Shown in pieces: positions 8,663-17,619 of a stretch of 64,000 nt of DNA. Position 1 is the stretch's first letter. Each line of letters starts with the position of its first letter. Position numbers and translations under genes: made by a program. The DNA comes from Chelatococcus sp. YT9 (GTDB lineage Bacteria > Pseudomonadota > Alphaproteobacteria > Rhizobiales > Beijerinckiaceae): assembly GCF_018398315.1 (NCBI RefSeq), contig NZ_JAHBRW010000002.1, positions 418,637 to 482,636 of the forward strand, in the 5' to 3' direction. The notes under the pieces were generated by a model that did no database searches, was not told where the DNA came from, and worked only from the letters and a program-made list of their open reading frames with translations.

Positions 8663-11140
8663 TTAGACCACACTTGGCCGGTCATAGCGGGGTCCTTCGT
8701 CGGACCACCATATCGCTTTGCTCTCGCGCAACGGCTTCAGATCGCCTGGAGCGATTCCGACGATCTGAGTGAGCAACTCCACCGTGTCCTCCCCCAGCGC
8801 CGGTGCGTGGCGAAAGCCGCGGAATTCATGAGCCGAAAGCTTTAAAGGCGATCCGGCTACTTTCAGTCGGCCTCCCAAGGGATGGTCAAAGCTGACGAGC
8901 ATTTTGCGCAGCTCGACATGCGGATGCGCATAGGCCTCCTTGATCGTGTTCACCGTGGCGCCGGGGATTCCAAGCTCCACGAAGCGGCGCTGCCATACGT
9001 CCGCACTTTCCCTCGCCATGACGGCTGCAACGAGATCGTTCAGCTCGCCCTCGTTGTCCTGCCGTAACTGTTCCGTGGCAAAGCGCGAATCGTCGATCCA
9101 CTCGGCATGGCCGAACAATCGCGCAGCCGCCGGCCAGAACTGACCGGTGATGCCGAGCACGAACCATTTCCCGTCAGCACATTGGAACGGCCCGTAGGGT
9201 ACTGCGCCGCTGCCACCCCGTCGCTGCAGCGCGGGATATTCGCGGCCCGAAAGCGCAGGGGCGACCCGGTAGGCGTGCATGGCGAGTTGCGTATCGAGCA
9301 GGGCAATATCGATCATTGCACCAGAGCCGCTGGCTCGCCTGCGGCGAAGCGCAGACAGAACCGCGATAACGGCGTAGAACGCGCCCGCGATGCCGCCGAT
9401 CGGGTTGCCGCAACGCACCGGCATAGGGCCGGGTTCGCCGGTGCCGGTAATGCTCATACCACCGCCGAGCGCCTGAATGGTCGCATCATAGGCCGGAAGG
9501 TGCGACCAAGGACCTGTCTTGCCAAACCCCGAAACCGAGCAGGTAATGATGTCGGGCTTGACCGCCTTCAAAGCATCGGGATCGAGCCCGAGGCGATCCA
9601 TGACCCCGCCCTTGTAGTTGTCGTATACAACATCCGCGTGACGCGCGAGTTTCAGGAAGATCTCGCGACCCGAGGCGGACTTCAGGTCGAGGCAAATCGA
9701 TCTTTTATTGCGATTGAGCCCGAAATAATACGCGATTTCCGGTGAGATCCGAAGATCGCGGATATCTTCACAGTTCGCCCCCTCGCCAGGCGGCCGTTCG
9801 ACCTTGACGACCGTTGCGCCAAGGTCAGCGAGCAATTGCGTGCCGAAGGTACCGCTCGGCTCATCTCCGCAAAGCTCCAGAACGAGAAGGCCGCGCAGCG
9901 GCCCGTCGATCGCGGCCAGGCCCGCAATCCGCGCGTCGACTTCACCGAGGCCGACCATGACAGCCGGCAGCGGTTCCAGCGCAATGCCGTCATCACTTCC
10001 CTCCGACACGGGCGCCGTGAAGCGGCCCTTCGGCTCGCCGACGAAGCGGATCGGATTGGCGGCCGTGCGAACGCCTTCGCCCCCCGGGCCATCAAGTGTC
10101 GCGATCATCTCGCGTGCTTGCGCTTGGGGTTGCTCGAAGGCCTCGCGGATCGAATTGACTTTGCCCACCGGAACATGGGCCTCGATCAGCTTCTCCTGCC
10201 AGTGATCCGAGGACGCCGTCAGGAGCTTTTCCTCGATTATCGGCTCAAGGACGCCCTGGTTATCCTGGCGCTTCGCAAGGGAAACGAAACGCGGATCCTC
10301 GATCAGGTCTTCAAGACCAACGGCTTCGCAGAAGCGCTTCCAGAAATTGGACGCAATACCAATCACGATCCACTTGCCGTCCCCACAGAGGAATGGGCCA
10401 TAGGGAACGGTGCCAGCCCCTCCGCGGCGGGGTTCCGGCGCGCCGAATTCGACGCCTGCGCCAAAGGCCTGCGGCACGCGATAGGTGTTGAGCGCCAGCT
10501 GTCCATCGAAGAGAGAAATATCGATGGCTTGCCCCCTGCCGGTACGCGCTCGCTCATCCAGCGCCGCAAGGATGCCGATCACCGCATAGAAGGCGCCCGT
10601 GATATCGCCAATCGGGACACCCCAGCGGCAGGGCATGCCCTGCGAGTCGTTCGAGCCGGTAATGCTCATACCGCCGCTCAGCGCCTGCACGGTGACATCA
10701 TAGGCACCGACGCCCGCCCAAGGACCTGTCGAGCCGTAGCCACTGATCGAGCAGGCGATGATGCGCGGATTGACCTTGGCGAGCGCCGGATGATCAATGC
10801 CGAGACGTGCCATGACGCCAGGCCGGAAATTGTCGTAAACGACGTCGGATACTTCGACCAAGCGAAGAAATTTTTCTTGATCCGCCGCGCTCTTGAGATT
10901 GAGGTTGATGCTCTTCTTGCCGCGCTGCAGGCCAAACAGGAAGCCATCGGCGTCGCTGACCATCTCGTCCGGATCCCTCGGCGCGACCGGCATTCCTCCG
11001 CCTGGCGGTGACACTCGGATGACCTCCGCGCCAAGCGCTGTGAGAATGTCGGTACCAAATGGCCCCGCCACCACGGTGGAGAGATCGAGAACCCTGAGAC
11101 CGGCGAGCGGTTGAGTATCGGAACGGGTCAAGCGTCTCAT
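8663..11140 (-). CDS. tandem-fused class III (CaiB/BaiF) CoA-transferase, second half lacking catalytic Asp
   Basis: 825 residues, about twice the family length, made of two homologous CaiB/BaiF units: about 12-400 and 413-810. Both keep parallel landmarks (VVYDNFRPGVMARLG / VVYDNYKGGVMDRLG; GAYDVTVQALSGGMSITG / PAYDATIQALGGGMSITG; two VPYGPF). The catalytic Asp of formyl-CoA transferase-type enzymes falls in PIGDITGAF (Asp179) in the first unit; the second reads PIGGIAGAF (Gly583), so only the first half should form the acyl-aspartate intermediate. Start at the ATG at 11138-11140, ten bases behind the acyl-CoA dehydrogenase stop. Likely transfers CoA between a thioester and a free acid of the pathway. 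The fusion may replace the interlocked homodimer by one chain; that is inference. Confidence 0.9.
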   Translation of the reverse strand: MRRLTRSDTQPLAGLRVLDLSTVVAGPFGTDILTALGAEVIRVSPPGGGMPVAPRDPDEMVSDADGFLFGLQRGKKSINLNLKSAADQEKFLRLVEVSDVVYDNFRPGVMARLGIDHPALAKVNPRIIACSISGYGSTGPWAGVGAYDVTVQALSGGMSITGSNDSQGMPCRWGVPIGDITGAFYAVIGILAALDERARTGRGQAIDISLFDGQLALNTYRVPQAFGAGVEFGAPEPRRGGAGTVPYGPFLCGDGKWIVIGIASNFWKRFCEAVGLEDLIEDPRFVSLAKRQDNQGVLEPIIEEKLLTASSDHWQEKLIEAHVPVGKVNSIREAFEQPQAQAREMIATLDGPGGEGVRTAANPIRFVGEPKGRFTAPVSEGSDDGIALEPLPAVMVGLGEVDARIAGLAAIDGPLRGLLVLELCGDEPSGTFGTQLLADLGATVVKVERPPGEGANCEDIRDLRISPEIAYYFGLNRNKRSICLDLKSASGREIFLKLARHADVVYDNYKGGVMDRLGLDPDALKAVKPDIITCSVSGFGKTGPWSHLPAYDATIQALGGGMSITGTGEPGPMPVRCGNPIGGIAGAFYAVIAVLSALRRRRASGSGAMIDIALLDTQLAMHAYRVAPALSGREYPALQRRGGSGAVPYGPFQCADGKWFVLGITGQFWPAAARLFGHAEWIDDSRFATEQLRQDNEGELNDLVAAVMARESADVWQRRFVELGIPGATVNTIKEAYAHPHVELRKMLVSFDHPLGGRLKVAGSPLKLSAHEFRGFRHAPALGEDTVELLTQIVGIAPGDLKPLRESKAIWWSDEGPRYDRPSVV

Positions 11141-11150
11141 CCTTGTACCT

Positions 11151-12290
11151 TCAGAGCGTCCGCGCGATCAGCACTTTCATGATCTCCGAGCTTCCGCCTG
11201 CGATGCGGCGGACACGCGCGTCGACATACATGCGCGAGATCGGCGTTTCCGACATGTACCCCCAGCCGCCATGCAGCTGCAGGCACTCGTCCACCACGCG
11301 GCACTGGAGCTCGGTGTTGAACAGCTTGGCGATCGCGGCCTCATCGCTGGTCAGCTCATGCTTCAGATGCTTGGTAATGCAGTGGTCGAGATGCGCCCAG
11401 CCGACGGTGAGATGGGTCTTCAGCTCGGCGAGCTTGAACTGAGTATTCTGGAACTCGATCAGCGGTTTGCCGAAGACCATGCGCTCCTTGACGTAGGCTA
11501 CCGTCGTGTCGAAGGCCTTCTGCGCCGACGCCATGGCGATGGTGGCGATCGATAGTCGCTCCTTCGGAATCTCGTGCATGACCTGCGTGAAACCGGAATT
11601 TTCGCTCCCGAGCAGGTTGCTCACTGGCACACGCACGTTGTCAAAGAACAGCTCGGCCGTATCGGAGGCCTTCATGCCCATCTTTTTGAGCCGCTTGCCT
11701 CGCTTGAAGCCCTCACGCTCACCATCGACGACGATGAGGCTGACGCCCTTGCGGCCGAGTTCCGGCGCCGTTTTGCACACAACAATGACGAAATCGGCAT
11801 TGATGCCATTGGTGATGAACGTCTTCGAGCCGTTAATGACGAACTCGTCGCCATCACGCACCGCCGAGGTCGTAATCGCTTTCAAGTCCGAGCCGGCCTG
11901 CGGCTCGGTCATAGCAACCGCGCCGATCATCTCGCCCGTCACCATGCGCGGAAGCCAACGTTGCTTCTGCTCCTCCGTGCCGAGAGCCTCGAGATAGGCG
12001 GCGACAATATCCGTGTGCGTCTGAATGGTGAAGCTCGACTGGCCAGTGTAGCCGAGCTCTTCATCGATAATGCAAAGGTGAAGGAAATCACCGCCGATGC
12101 CGCCGTATTCGGGACCAACAGTCGGGCAGAGGATGCCCATCTCGCCGGCCTTGCGCCACAGCTCCTTCGGAATGATACCGTCTTCCTCGTATGCATCGAT
12201 GTGCGGCAACAATTCCCTTTCGAAAAACTTGCGGACCGAGCGCCTGAGCTCTTCATGCTCCGCCCCGTAGATTGAACGACCTTCCATCAT
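11151..12290 (-). CDS. acyl-CoA dehydrogenase
   Basis: 379-residue FAD enzyme that introduces an alpha-beta double bond into an acyl-CoA and passes electrons to ETF. Seen: flavin-binding region AVAMTEPQAGSDL, the INGSKTFITNG segment, FGKPL and the C-terminal RRIAGGSSEIMK. The position of the usual MCAD catalytic Glu is Gly, as in long-chain and isovaleryl-CoA dehydrogenases; the helix-G Glu is present in IPKERLSIA, so a branched or long acyl substrate is favoured. Two adjacent ATGs at 12285-12290 are the likely start, with GGAGGGG upstream; a frame extension to 12380 enters the SDR gene. Second to last but two of the operon. Confidence 0.92.
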   Translation of the reverse strand: MMEGRSIYGAEHEELRRSVRKFFERELLPHIDAYEEDGIIPKELWRKAGEMGILCPTVGPEYGGIGGDFLHLCIIDEELGYTGQSSFTIQTHTDIVAAYLEALGTEEQKQRWLPRMVTGEMIGAVAMTEPQAGSDLKAITTSAVRDGDEFVINGSKTFITNGINADFVIVVCKTAPELGRKGVSLIVVDGEREGFKRGKRLKKMGMKASDTAELFFDNVRVPVSNLLGSENSGFTQVMHEIPKERLSIATIAMASAQKAFDTTVAYVKERMVFGKPLIEFQNTQFKLAELKTHLTVGWAHLDHCITKHLKHELTSDEAAIAKLFNTELQCRVVDECLQLHGGWGYMSETPISRMYVDARVRRIAGGSSEIMKVLIARTL

Positions 12291-12318
12291 GGCGATGATC
12301 TCCCCTCCGCCTGAGAAG

Positions 12319-13248
12319 CTACTCGGCCGCTTCCGCCGGCGCGGGGTTGATATAGCCTTGCAGGAGGGCGGAAGGCACAAGCTTGCGGATTTCTTCTGGC
12401 GTGAAGGGTTCGCTGCCCGCCTTCACGACGCTGGCCTTGAGTTCGGGATCGTTGTAGATGCCGATCTTGCGATCCTCGACGCGGAACGCCTGACCATTGA
12501 TATCAGCGGCTTCATCGGAACAGAGATAAGCGGCAAAGGGAGCCACGTGCTCCGGCCCGCCCATGTTGACCACGGCATCATACCGCTCCTGTGTGACAAG
12601 GCCGGCCTCCAGCCGTTTGCGAAAGCCCTCCCTGACGGACTCGTCGAGCGTCAAGCGGGTAGCCGCGGCCGGGCAGACCGTATTGGCGGTCACGCCGTAT
12701 TTGCCGAGTTCACGAGCCATGGCGCGGGTTAGCGAGAATACGCCGCCCTTCGCCGCACCGTAATTGGCGCCGCCGACCGTTCCGCGCCACGCTTCCGACC
12801 CCATATTGATGATGCGTCCCCATTTCTGCTCGCGCATGTGCGGAGCAGCGTGGTGAATCATCGAATACTGGCCACGCAGGTGGATATTTACGACGATATC
12901 CCAGGATTCCACCGGCATATTCCAGATCATCTTGGGACGCAGCACACCAGCATTATTGATAAGAATGTCAACCGAGCCGAATTCTGATTTGCACATCGCC
13001 ACGGTGCGGCCGCAGGCCTCATGATCGTCAACACTCTCGGCCGCAACGATCGCCGTACCGCCGGCCGCCCGGATAGCGGCAGCTGCTTCCTCTGCCGGGC
13101 TTGCGCCTTCCGCTCCTCCGCCGTCCTTGGTGGTACCCGGATCCATGATCACAACGCTTGCACCGTCGCGCGCCAGTTCTTCAGCGATGGCACGGCCGAT
13201 TCCGCGCGCGCCACCAGTGACGATCGCCGCTCTATTTTTCAATCGCAT
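12319..13248 (-). CDS. SDR family 3-hydroxyacyl-CoA dehydrogenase-like protein
   Basis: 309 residues. Rossmann loop TGGARGIG, NNAG in LINNAGVL, catalytic Ser in NMGSEAW and YGAAK are intact. The overall form resembles the dehydrogenase unit of peroxisomal multifunctional enzyme 2, which oxidises 3-hydroxyacyl-CoA. A C-terminal extension of about 50 residues (EDRKIGIYNDPELK onward) goes beyond a minimal SDR. Start at the ATG at 13246-13248, with GGGGAGAAG upstream; the longer frame to 13356 overlaps the aldehyde dehydrogenase. The gaps of 31 and 28 bp to its neighbours place it in the operon. It would supply the 3-keto intermediate, or oxidise another alcohol of the route. Confidence 0.88.
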   Translation of the reverse strand: MRLKNRAAIVTGGARGIGRAIAEELARDGASVVIMDPGTTKDGGGAEGASPAEEAAAAIRAAGGTAIVAAESVDDHEACGRTVAMCKSEFGSVDILINNAGVLRPKMIWNMPVESWDIVVNIHLRGQYSMIHHAAPHMREQKWGRIINMGSEAWRGTVGGANYGAAKGGVFSLTRAMARELGKYGVTANTVCPAAATRLTLDESVREGFRKRLEAGLVTQERYDAVVNMGGPEHVAPFAAYLCSDEAADINGQAFRVEDRKIGIYNDPELKASVVKAGSEPFTPEEIRKLVPSALLQGYINPAPAEAAE

Positions 13249-13279
13249 CTTGTCTTCTCCCCGAATGAGGAGGCGCTCA

Positions 13280-14728
13280 TCACGCCGAAATCTTGTGGGA
13301 AATGGATTTGTAGGTGAGATAGCCATCGAAGCACTGGGCGCCACCTTCACGACCATACCCGCTGTCCTTCACCCCGCCGAACGGCATTTCGGGCGAAGAG
13401 CCGGTGAACTGGTTGATCGAAAGCCCCCCTGCCTCGACCCTGTCACTGATCATGGCGATCGCCGCGGCGGAGTCGGTAAAGGCGTAGCTGGCAAGACCGA
13501 ACGAGGTGGCGTTCGCCCGGTCACAGACCTCTCGAAGGTCCGTGAATGTCTGAAACACCGCGACCGGACCGAAGGGCTCCTCGCTCATGATGCGCGCGGA
13601 GTCGGGAACGTCGGTCAGCACGGTCGGAGCATAGAAGGCTCCCGTGTTGCCGATCCTCCGTCCACCCGTGCGCAGTGTCGCACCGCGCGCGATCGCGTCC
13701 TGTATCAACGCGTCCACCGCCGACAGGCGGCGGCTGTGGATCATCGGGCCCATCTGCGTGTCCTTCGCCAGGGGATCGCCGACGACGAGCGCTTCTGTCG
13801 CAGCCACAAAGCTGTCGACGAAGCGATCGTGAATATCGCCATGCACGTAAAACCGCGTCGGCGAGATGCAGATCTGGCCGGCGTTGCGGAATTTGGCACC
13901 GGCCGAGATCTGTGCGGTGACGATCGGGTCTGCGTCGCCGCAGACAATCACCGGGGCATGCCCGCCCAGTTCGAGGATCATGGGCTTCAGATAGTGTCCA
14001 GCCTTTGCAGCCAAGGACCGCCCTACCGGCACGGAACCGGTGAACGTCAACATCCGGATGTCCGGCGACGCGATCAGTTGATCGGAGATCTGCCTCGGAT
14101 CGCCGAATATCACGTTGAGGACGCCCGCCGGTACGCCAGCTTCCAGAAGGCATTGGGCAATCAACAGCGCCGTTGCCGGCGTCTCCTCGGCGGGCTTGAT
14201 GACAAGGGTGCAGCCGGCGGCGAGCGCCGCGGCCATTTTGCGGGCCGGCGAGGCGCCCGGCCCGTTCCAGGGACTGAAGGCGGCCACGGGCCCGACTGGC
14301 ACGCGCAGCGCCATCTGAGCGACGCCTGGAGCACCTGGGATGACCTCCCCGAGGAGGCGCAGGCTCATTTCCGCGTGCCATTCGAAATGGTCCGCAGCGC
14401 GGTTCGCTTCCGCCGGACCGTCGCGCAGCGGTTTGCCCTGTTCAAGCGCCATCAGTGTCGCCATCTCGTCCGTTCGGCTGCGGATGAGACTGGCCGCTTT
14501 GCGCAGGATGGCCACTCGCTTCTGTGGATGGGTCGTCCGCCAGGCATCAAAGGAGCGGCGGGCCGCGGCAACGGCTCGGGTTACATCGCTTTCCGTGGCA
14601 ACCGGTAAGGCGCCGAGCGTTTCACCGGTTGATGGGTTCTCGACCAGGATCGTGGCGCGCCCGTCACTGTTGATCCAATGACCGTCGATGAGAAGTTTCA
14701 GGGGCGGATAATGGAACGGGTCAGACAT
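13280..14728 (-). CDS. NAD(P)-dependent aldehyde dehydrogenase
   Basis: 482 residues, full length for the family. Catalytic Cys in NAGQICISPTRF and the general-base Glu in LELGGHAP are present, along with the FSPWNGPG oxyanion/Asn region and the FTGSVPVGR cofactor loop. It resembles succinate-semialdehyde and lactaldehyde dehydrogenases. The start ATG at 14726-14728 overlaps the end of the thiolase-like gene by 8 bases, so translation is probably coupled. Its place right behind a hydratase, DUF35 and aldolase-like set suggests it oxidises an aldehyde set free by carbon-carbon cleavage; that link is inferred from order. Confidence 0.93.
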   Translation of the reverse strand: MSDPFHYPPLKLLIDGHWINSDGRATILVENPSTGETLGALPVATESDVTRAVAAARRSFDAWRTTHPQKRVAILRKAASLIRSRTDEMATLMALEQGKPLRDGPAEANRAADHFEWHAEMSLRLLGEVIPGAPGVAQMALRVPVGPVAAFSPWNGPGASPARKMAAALAAGCTLVIKPAEETPATALLIAQCLLEAGVPAGVLNVIFGDPRQISDQLIASPDIRMLTFTGSVPVGRSLAAKAGHYLKPMILELGGHAPVIVCGDADPIVTAQISAGAKFRNAGQICISPTRFYVHGDIHDRFVDSFVAATEALVVGDPLAKDTQMGPMIHSRRLSAVDALIQDAIARGATLRTGGRRIGNTGAFYAPTVLTDVPDSARIMSEEPFGPVAVFQTFTDLREVCDRANATSFGLASYAFTDSAAAIAMISDRVEAGGLSINQFTGSSPEMPFGGVKDSGYGREGGAQCFDGYLTYKSISHKISA

Positions 14729-15902
14729 TGGAGAGGATCACCGTGCTTGCGGCCGCAAACTGGCGACCCGGGCCATGAACGAGGCTGGTGGCGAGACCCT
14801 GGACCTGACGCTCTCCAGCCGTACCGCGCAGCTGGGCGACAGCCTCAAGCATGGCAAACATGCCGTAGCGGCCAGAGTGGCAGTAGGAGAGACCGCCACC
14901 ATTGGTGTTGACAGGCAGGTCGCCGCCAGGGCCGGTCTTGTAGATTGTGGTTCCGTCCGGGGCTCTGCGCGTTTCAGAGAAGAAGCTTCCAGATTCGCCC
15001 TTGGCTACAAAGCCGAGATCTTCAAGGAACATCATCGGCGTGAAGCTGAAAGCATCGTAGAGCATCAGATGGTCGATGTCGGCAGGACTGAGGCCGGCCT
15101 CGGCAAAAGCTTGCCTGCCGGAAAGTACCGTCGCATCCGAGGTGGTGAAGTCGCGCATCATGGCGATCTGCCGGTGGGCCGTCGCCTCACCCGTGCCAAG
15201 AATATGGATCGGCCTGGTGGGAAGGTCTCGGGCACGTTCCGCCGACGTGATGACGAGTGCACCGCCCCCGTCGGCGACGAGGCAGCAATCCAGCTTGTTG
15301 AAAGGATAACAGACCATCGGCGAGGCCTCGACATCCTCCGGCGTAATGCGACCGGCTGAATGCATGAGGGCGCGCGGGTTGAGCAGAGCCCATTCGCGTG
15401 TAGCGGCGGGGACGTGGCTCATCTGACGCTTGGTGGTTCCGTACTGGTGGAAGTGACGGAGGACCGGGATCGAATAGGTCGTGGGCGCAGCCGCGACGCC
15501 GAAGGGCAGTTCAAACTGGCCGGCGGGGCTCGCGGCCGTGCCCTGAGGTTCCATGTCGATCCAGCTGCGACCGCTTTCGCCATGGACGACGAGCGCAACG
15601 TCACAGTAGCCGGCCGCAATGGCAGCGACAGCATGGCGAACAAAGATCATGTAGGAGCAGCCGCCAACGCTGGTGCCGTCCACATAACGCGGTACGAAAT
15701 TGAGATATTCGGAGAGTTCGTTGGGTCCGGCGACGCAGGTGAAGAGGCCGTCCACATCAGACAGCTTAAGACCTGCATCCGCGAGCGCATTCTTGGCGGC
15801 TTCCGCGTGGAGGGCCAGGCGCGACATGTCGGGCAGCTTGCCGATCCGGTCGGTTTCAGCGGCGCCCACGATCGCCGCCGTTCTGCTGAGCGGCCCAGTC
15901 AT
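14721..15902 (-). CDS. SCP2-thiolase / Ltp2 aldolase-like protein
   Basis: 393 residues with the thiolase fold of the lipid-transfer-protein branch. The third active-site Cys of true thiolases is absent: the C-terminal loop reads LVHGPGRQF. The GHP His motif reads LSYCHSGRYG, and the N-terminal loop is VGGCSYMIF. A Tyr in LMLYDAF and one in LSYCHSG fall where the retro-aldolase Ltp2 of sterol side-chain breakdown uses tyrosines (alignment from memory). Together with a DUF35 partner this favours acyl-CoA aldol cleavage over thiolysis, though a true thiolase is not excluded. ATGA overlaps with the DUF35 gene on one side; 8-base overlap with aldehyde dehydrogenase on the other. Confidence 0.82.
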   Translation of the reverse strand: MTGPLSRTAAIVGAAETDRIGKLPDMSRLALHAEAAKNALADAGLKLSDVDGLFTCVAGPNELSEYLNFVPRYVDGTSVGGCSYMIFVRHAVAAIAAGYCDVALVVHGESGRSWIDMEPQGTAASPAGQFELPFGVAAAPTTYSIPVLRHFHQYGTTKRQMSHVPAATREWALLNPRALMHSAGRITPEDVEASPMVCYPFNKLDCCLVADGGGALVITSAERARDLPTRPIHILGTGEATAHRQIAMMRDFTTSDATVLSGRQAFAEAGLSPADIDHLMLYDAFSFTPMMFLEDLGFVAKGESGSFFSETRRAPDGTTIYKTGPGGDLPVNTNGGGLSYCHSGRYGMFAMLEAVAQLRGTAGERQVQGLATSLVHGPGRQFAAASTVILSNV

Positions 15903-16324
15903 GGTTGCACCAGCCTGAATTTTGCAAGCGTCACCGCCTCGGTCACATCGTCGAAGACGACCTCGACAGCGGCGTCAATCGGAAGCTTCTCAGGTGTCGG
16001 GTCGTCGATGACGATGTTGGTCATCATGCGCGGACCTTCATCCAGCTCAACCACCGCGATAACATACGGCACCGTCGTAAAACCCTTGGCAGCCTTGCTG
16101 TTGATCACGTAGGTGTGGAGCTTGCCGCGACCACTCGCTTCGCGCCATTCAAGCTCGCGCGACAGGCAAAAGGGACAGATGGAGCGGGGATAGAAATGTG
16201 GCTTGCCGCATTCGGTGCACCAGGGCAGCATCAGCTTGTGAGCCATTGTGCCGTCCCAGAATGCTTGGGTTTCCGGTGTCGGCTTTGGCAGAGCCCCTCC
16301 ATAGGGCGGCTTCGTTTCGTTCAT
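15899..16324 (-). CDS. Zn-ribbon OB-fold (DUF35) acyl-CoA-binding protein
   Basis: 141 residues. N-terminal rubredoxin-like zinc ribbon with CTEC and CPFC pairs (about residues 36-55), then an OB fold (HTYVINSKAAKGF, PYVIAVVELDEGPRMMTNI). Such proteins dock onto thiolase-like enzymes or aldolases and feed them acyl-CoA. The start ATG overlaps the hydratase stop by 4 bases, and its own stop overlaps the thiolase-like start by 4 bases. The three genes thus form a coupled hydratase-DUF35-aldolase unit. I reject a longer start at 16417, which lies inside the hydratase gene. Confidence 0.9.
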   Translation of the reverse strand: MNETKPPYGGALPKPTPETQAFWDGTMAHKLMLPWCTECGKPHFYPRSICPFCLSRELEWREASGRGKLHTYVINSKAAKGFTTVPYVIAVVELDEGPRMMTNIVIDDPTPEKLPIDAAVEVVFDDVTEAVTLAKFRLVQP

Positions 16325-17193
16325 GCGGCGATCTCCGCCCGTCCGTTGTTGAAGACGAGCTGGTCGCGTTCCGGGACCCGCGCCTGAAATGCGAAGCGGC
16401 CCTTGCCCTCGTCCCACAGGTCAACCTTGATCGAATCGCCGGGATAGACCGGTGCACTGAAGCGTCCGCCGAATTCTCTAAGACGCGTGACATCATGGCC
16501 GCAGACGGTGGCGATCAGCGCTCGCCCGATCATGCCGTACGTGCAGAGCCCGTGCAGGATGGGCCGTTCGAAGCCGGCTTTGGCGGCCTTCTCCGGAAAC
16601 GCGTGGATCGGGTTCCAATCTCCGGACAGACGATAGATCAGGGCCGCTTCGGGGCGCGTGCCCATTGTGAAGCTGACATCCGCGGGGCGTTCGGGAATCG
16701 GATAAGGTGCCGGCTGCTTCTGGGCCGCCCCCCCGCAACCGCCGTCGCCGCGCAGGAATGAGGTAGAGGTCCGCGTGGCGAGTATCTCGCCTGTCGCTTC
16801 ATCGATAATGTCGCGCTCCATCATCAGCAGCGCACCGCGACCCTCACCCTTATCGACGATATTGGTGACGCGGTTTCTTCCTATGACCGTGCCTCGGACC
16901 GGAAGCGGCTTATAGATCCTCAGGCCCTGCTCACCGTGCAGGCTCTTGACCCAGTCGATGCCGGTGCGGGGATCCGCCATCCAGGGGCCCGGTCCCCCGA
17001 GCACCACCGCCATGGTCGGCATGGCAACGAGCCGATCCTCAAGCACGAACTGCAGTTCCTCGAGGTCGGTGGGATTGTGGCCATAGCCCAGGCCCAGCGC
17101 ATAGAGAATCGTATCCCGCTCGGAATAAGTCTGCCGGACGTCCTCAAACCTCCAGTTCATCACCGCGTCGTAGTTCAGCAATGCCGCCTCCAA
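16321..17193 (-). CDS. MaoC-like double-hotdog enoyl-CoA hydratase (hydratase 2 type)
   Basis: 290 residues, two hotdog units as in the hydratase part of multifunctional enzyme 2. The catalytic hydratase-2 motif is YRLSGDWNPIHAFP, with Asp192 and His197, followed by the ILHGLCTYG segment and FSAPVYPGDSI. It adds water to a trans-2-enoyl-CoA giving the (R)-3-hydroxy product. It begins the leftward operon that ends at 7009. Start at the ATG at 17191-17193; an internal ATG at codon 12 is possible, but the LNYDAVMNW stretch before it is typical of the family. Two TACYNNNNRGTA sites lie 41 and 147 bp upstream. Confidence 0.92.
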   Translation of the reverse strand: MEAALLNYDAVMNWRFEDVRQTYSERDTILYALGLGYGHNPTDLEELQFVLEDRLVAMPTMAVVLGGPGPWMADPRTGIDWVKSLHGEQGLRIYKPLPVRGTVIGRNRVTNIVDKGEGRGALLMMERDIIDEATGEILATRTSTSFLRGDGGCGGAAQKQPAPYPIPERPADVSFTMGTRPEAALIYRLSGDWNPIHAFPEKAAKAGFERPILHGLCTYGMIGRALIATVCGHDVTRLREFGGRFSAPVYPGDSIKVDLWDEGKGRFAFQARVPERDQLVFNNGRAEIAA

Positions 17194-17233
17194 TCTGCGG
17201 TTCTTCAGCCGGGTCCCGCCTTGCTCTCAAAAC

Positions 17234-17245
17234 TACCTATGAGTA
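17234..17245. promoter_or_regulatory. candidate TetR-type operator, site B1 (TACCTATGAGTA)
   Basis: Fits TACYNNNNRGTA; lies 41 bp before the first gene of the 17193-7009 operon, in a position that would block a promoter. Outer bases extend the symmetry to CTAC...GTAG. Confidence 0.55.
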
Positions 17246-17339
17246 GGAAAATGTCAATGCGGATACGCGATTCCACCATCAAAGACTTGGAATACGCGCC
17301 AGTTCCTCGCGCCCTCCCCGTTCTTTCACTGTGATTTTC

Positions 17340-17351
17340 TACTATTAGGTA
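17340..17351. promoter_or_regulatory. candidate TetR-type operator, site B2 (TACTATTAGGTA)
   Basis: Second copy of TACYNNNNRGTA in the same intergenic space, 106 bp (about ten helical turns) from site B1, which would allow looping on one DNA face. Embedded in CTACTATTAGGTAGG. Confidence 0.5.
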
Positions 17352-17619
17352 GGTTCTTCGGCCGACAGGGGCATCTCGTTCATCCTTGGCGCGGCTGCGG
17401 CTGTGCGCTGCTGTCGGCTCAGTCCAGGTGCCGCGGTGCGATGGCGCGAAGCTGCAAAAAACAGCTATCGCCCGGGCCCGCGTGTCGATGAGGCGCCTCC
17501 CCTCTTGGCGCGCCGCGGACTGGTTCTTCCTGGCGGCCATTCTCTCGGCCGCAGTGTTGCCGTGAAGGCGACACGACTGATCGAGACGTGCGGAACCACG
17601 GCCCTTGCATGTTCTCCGG

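Larger units (their letters stand above)
17194..17619. other. promoter region of the acyl-CoA operon, no gene
   Basis: 426 bases between the hydratase start and the racemase stop. It carries two candidate TetR-type operators. Long open frames run through it on both strands, but their translations are Arg-rich and resemble no family, so I call no gene. Confidence 0.6.

Noticed and set aside
9836-11011. 391-codon plus-strand frame opposite the fused CoA-transferase
   Set aside because: Antisense shadow; Arg/Ala-rich with no motif.
13127-14608. 493-codon plus-strand frame opposite the aldehyde dehydrogenase
   Set aside because: Antisense shadow of a gene with intact catalytic motifs; no recognisable domain.
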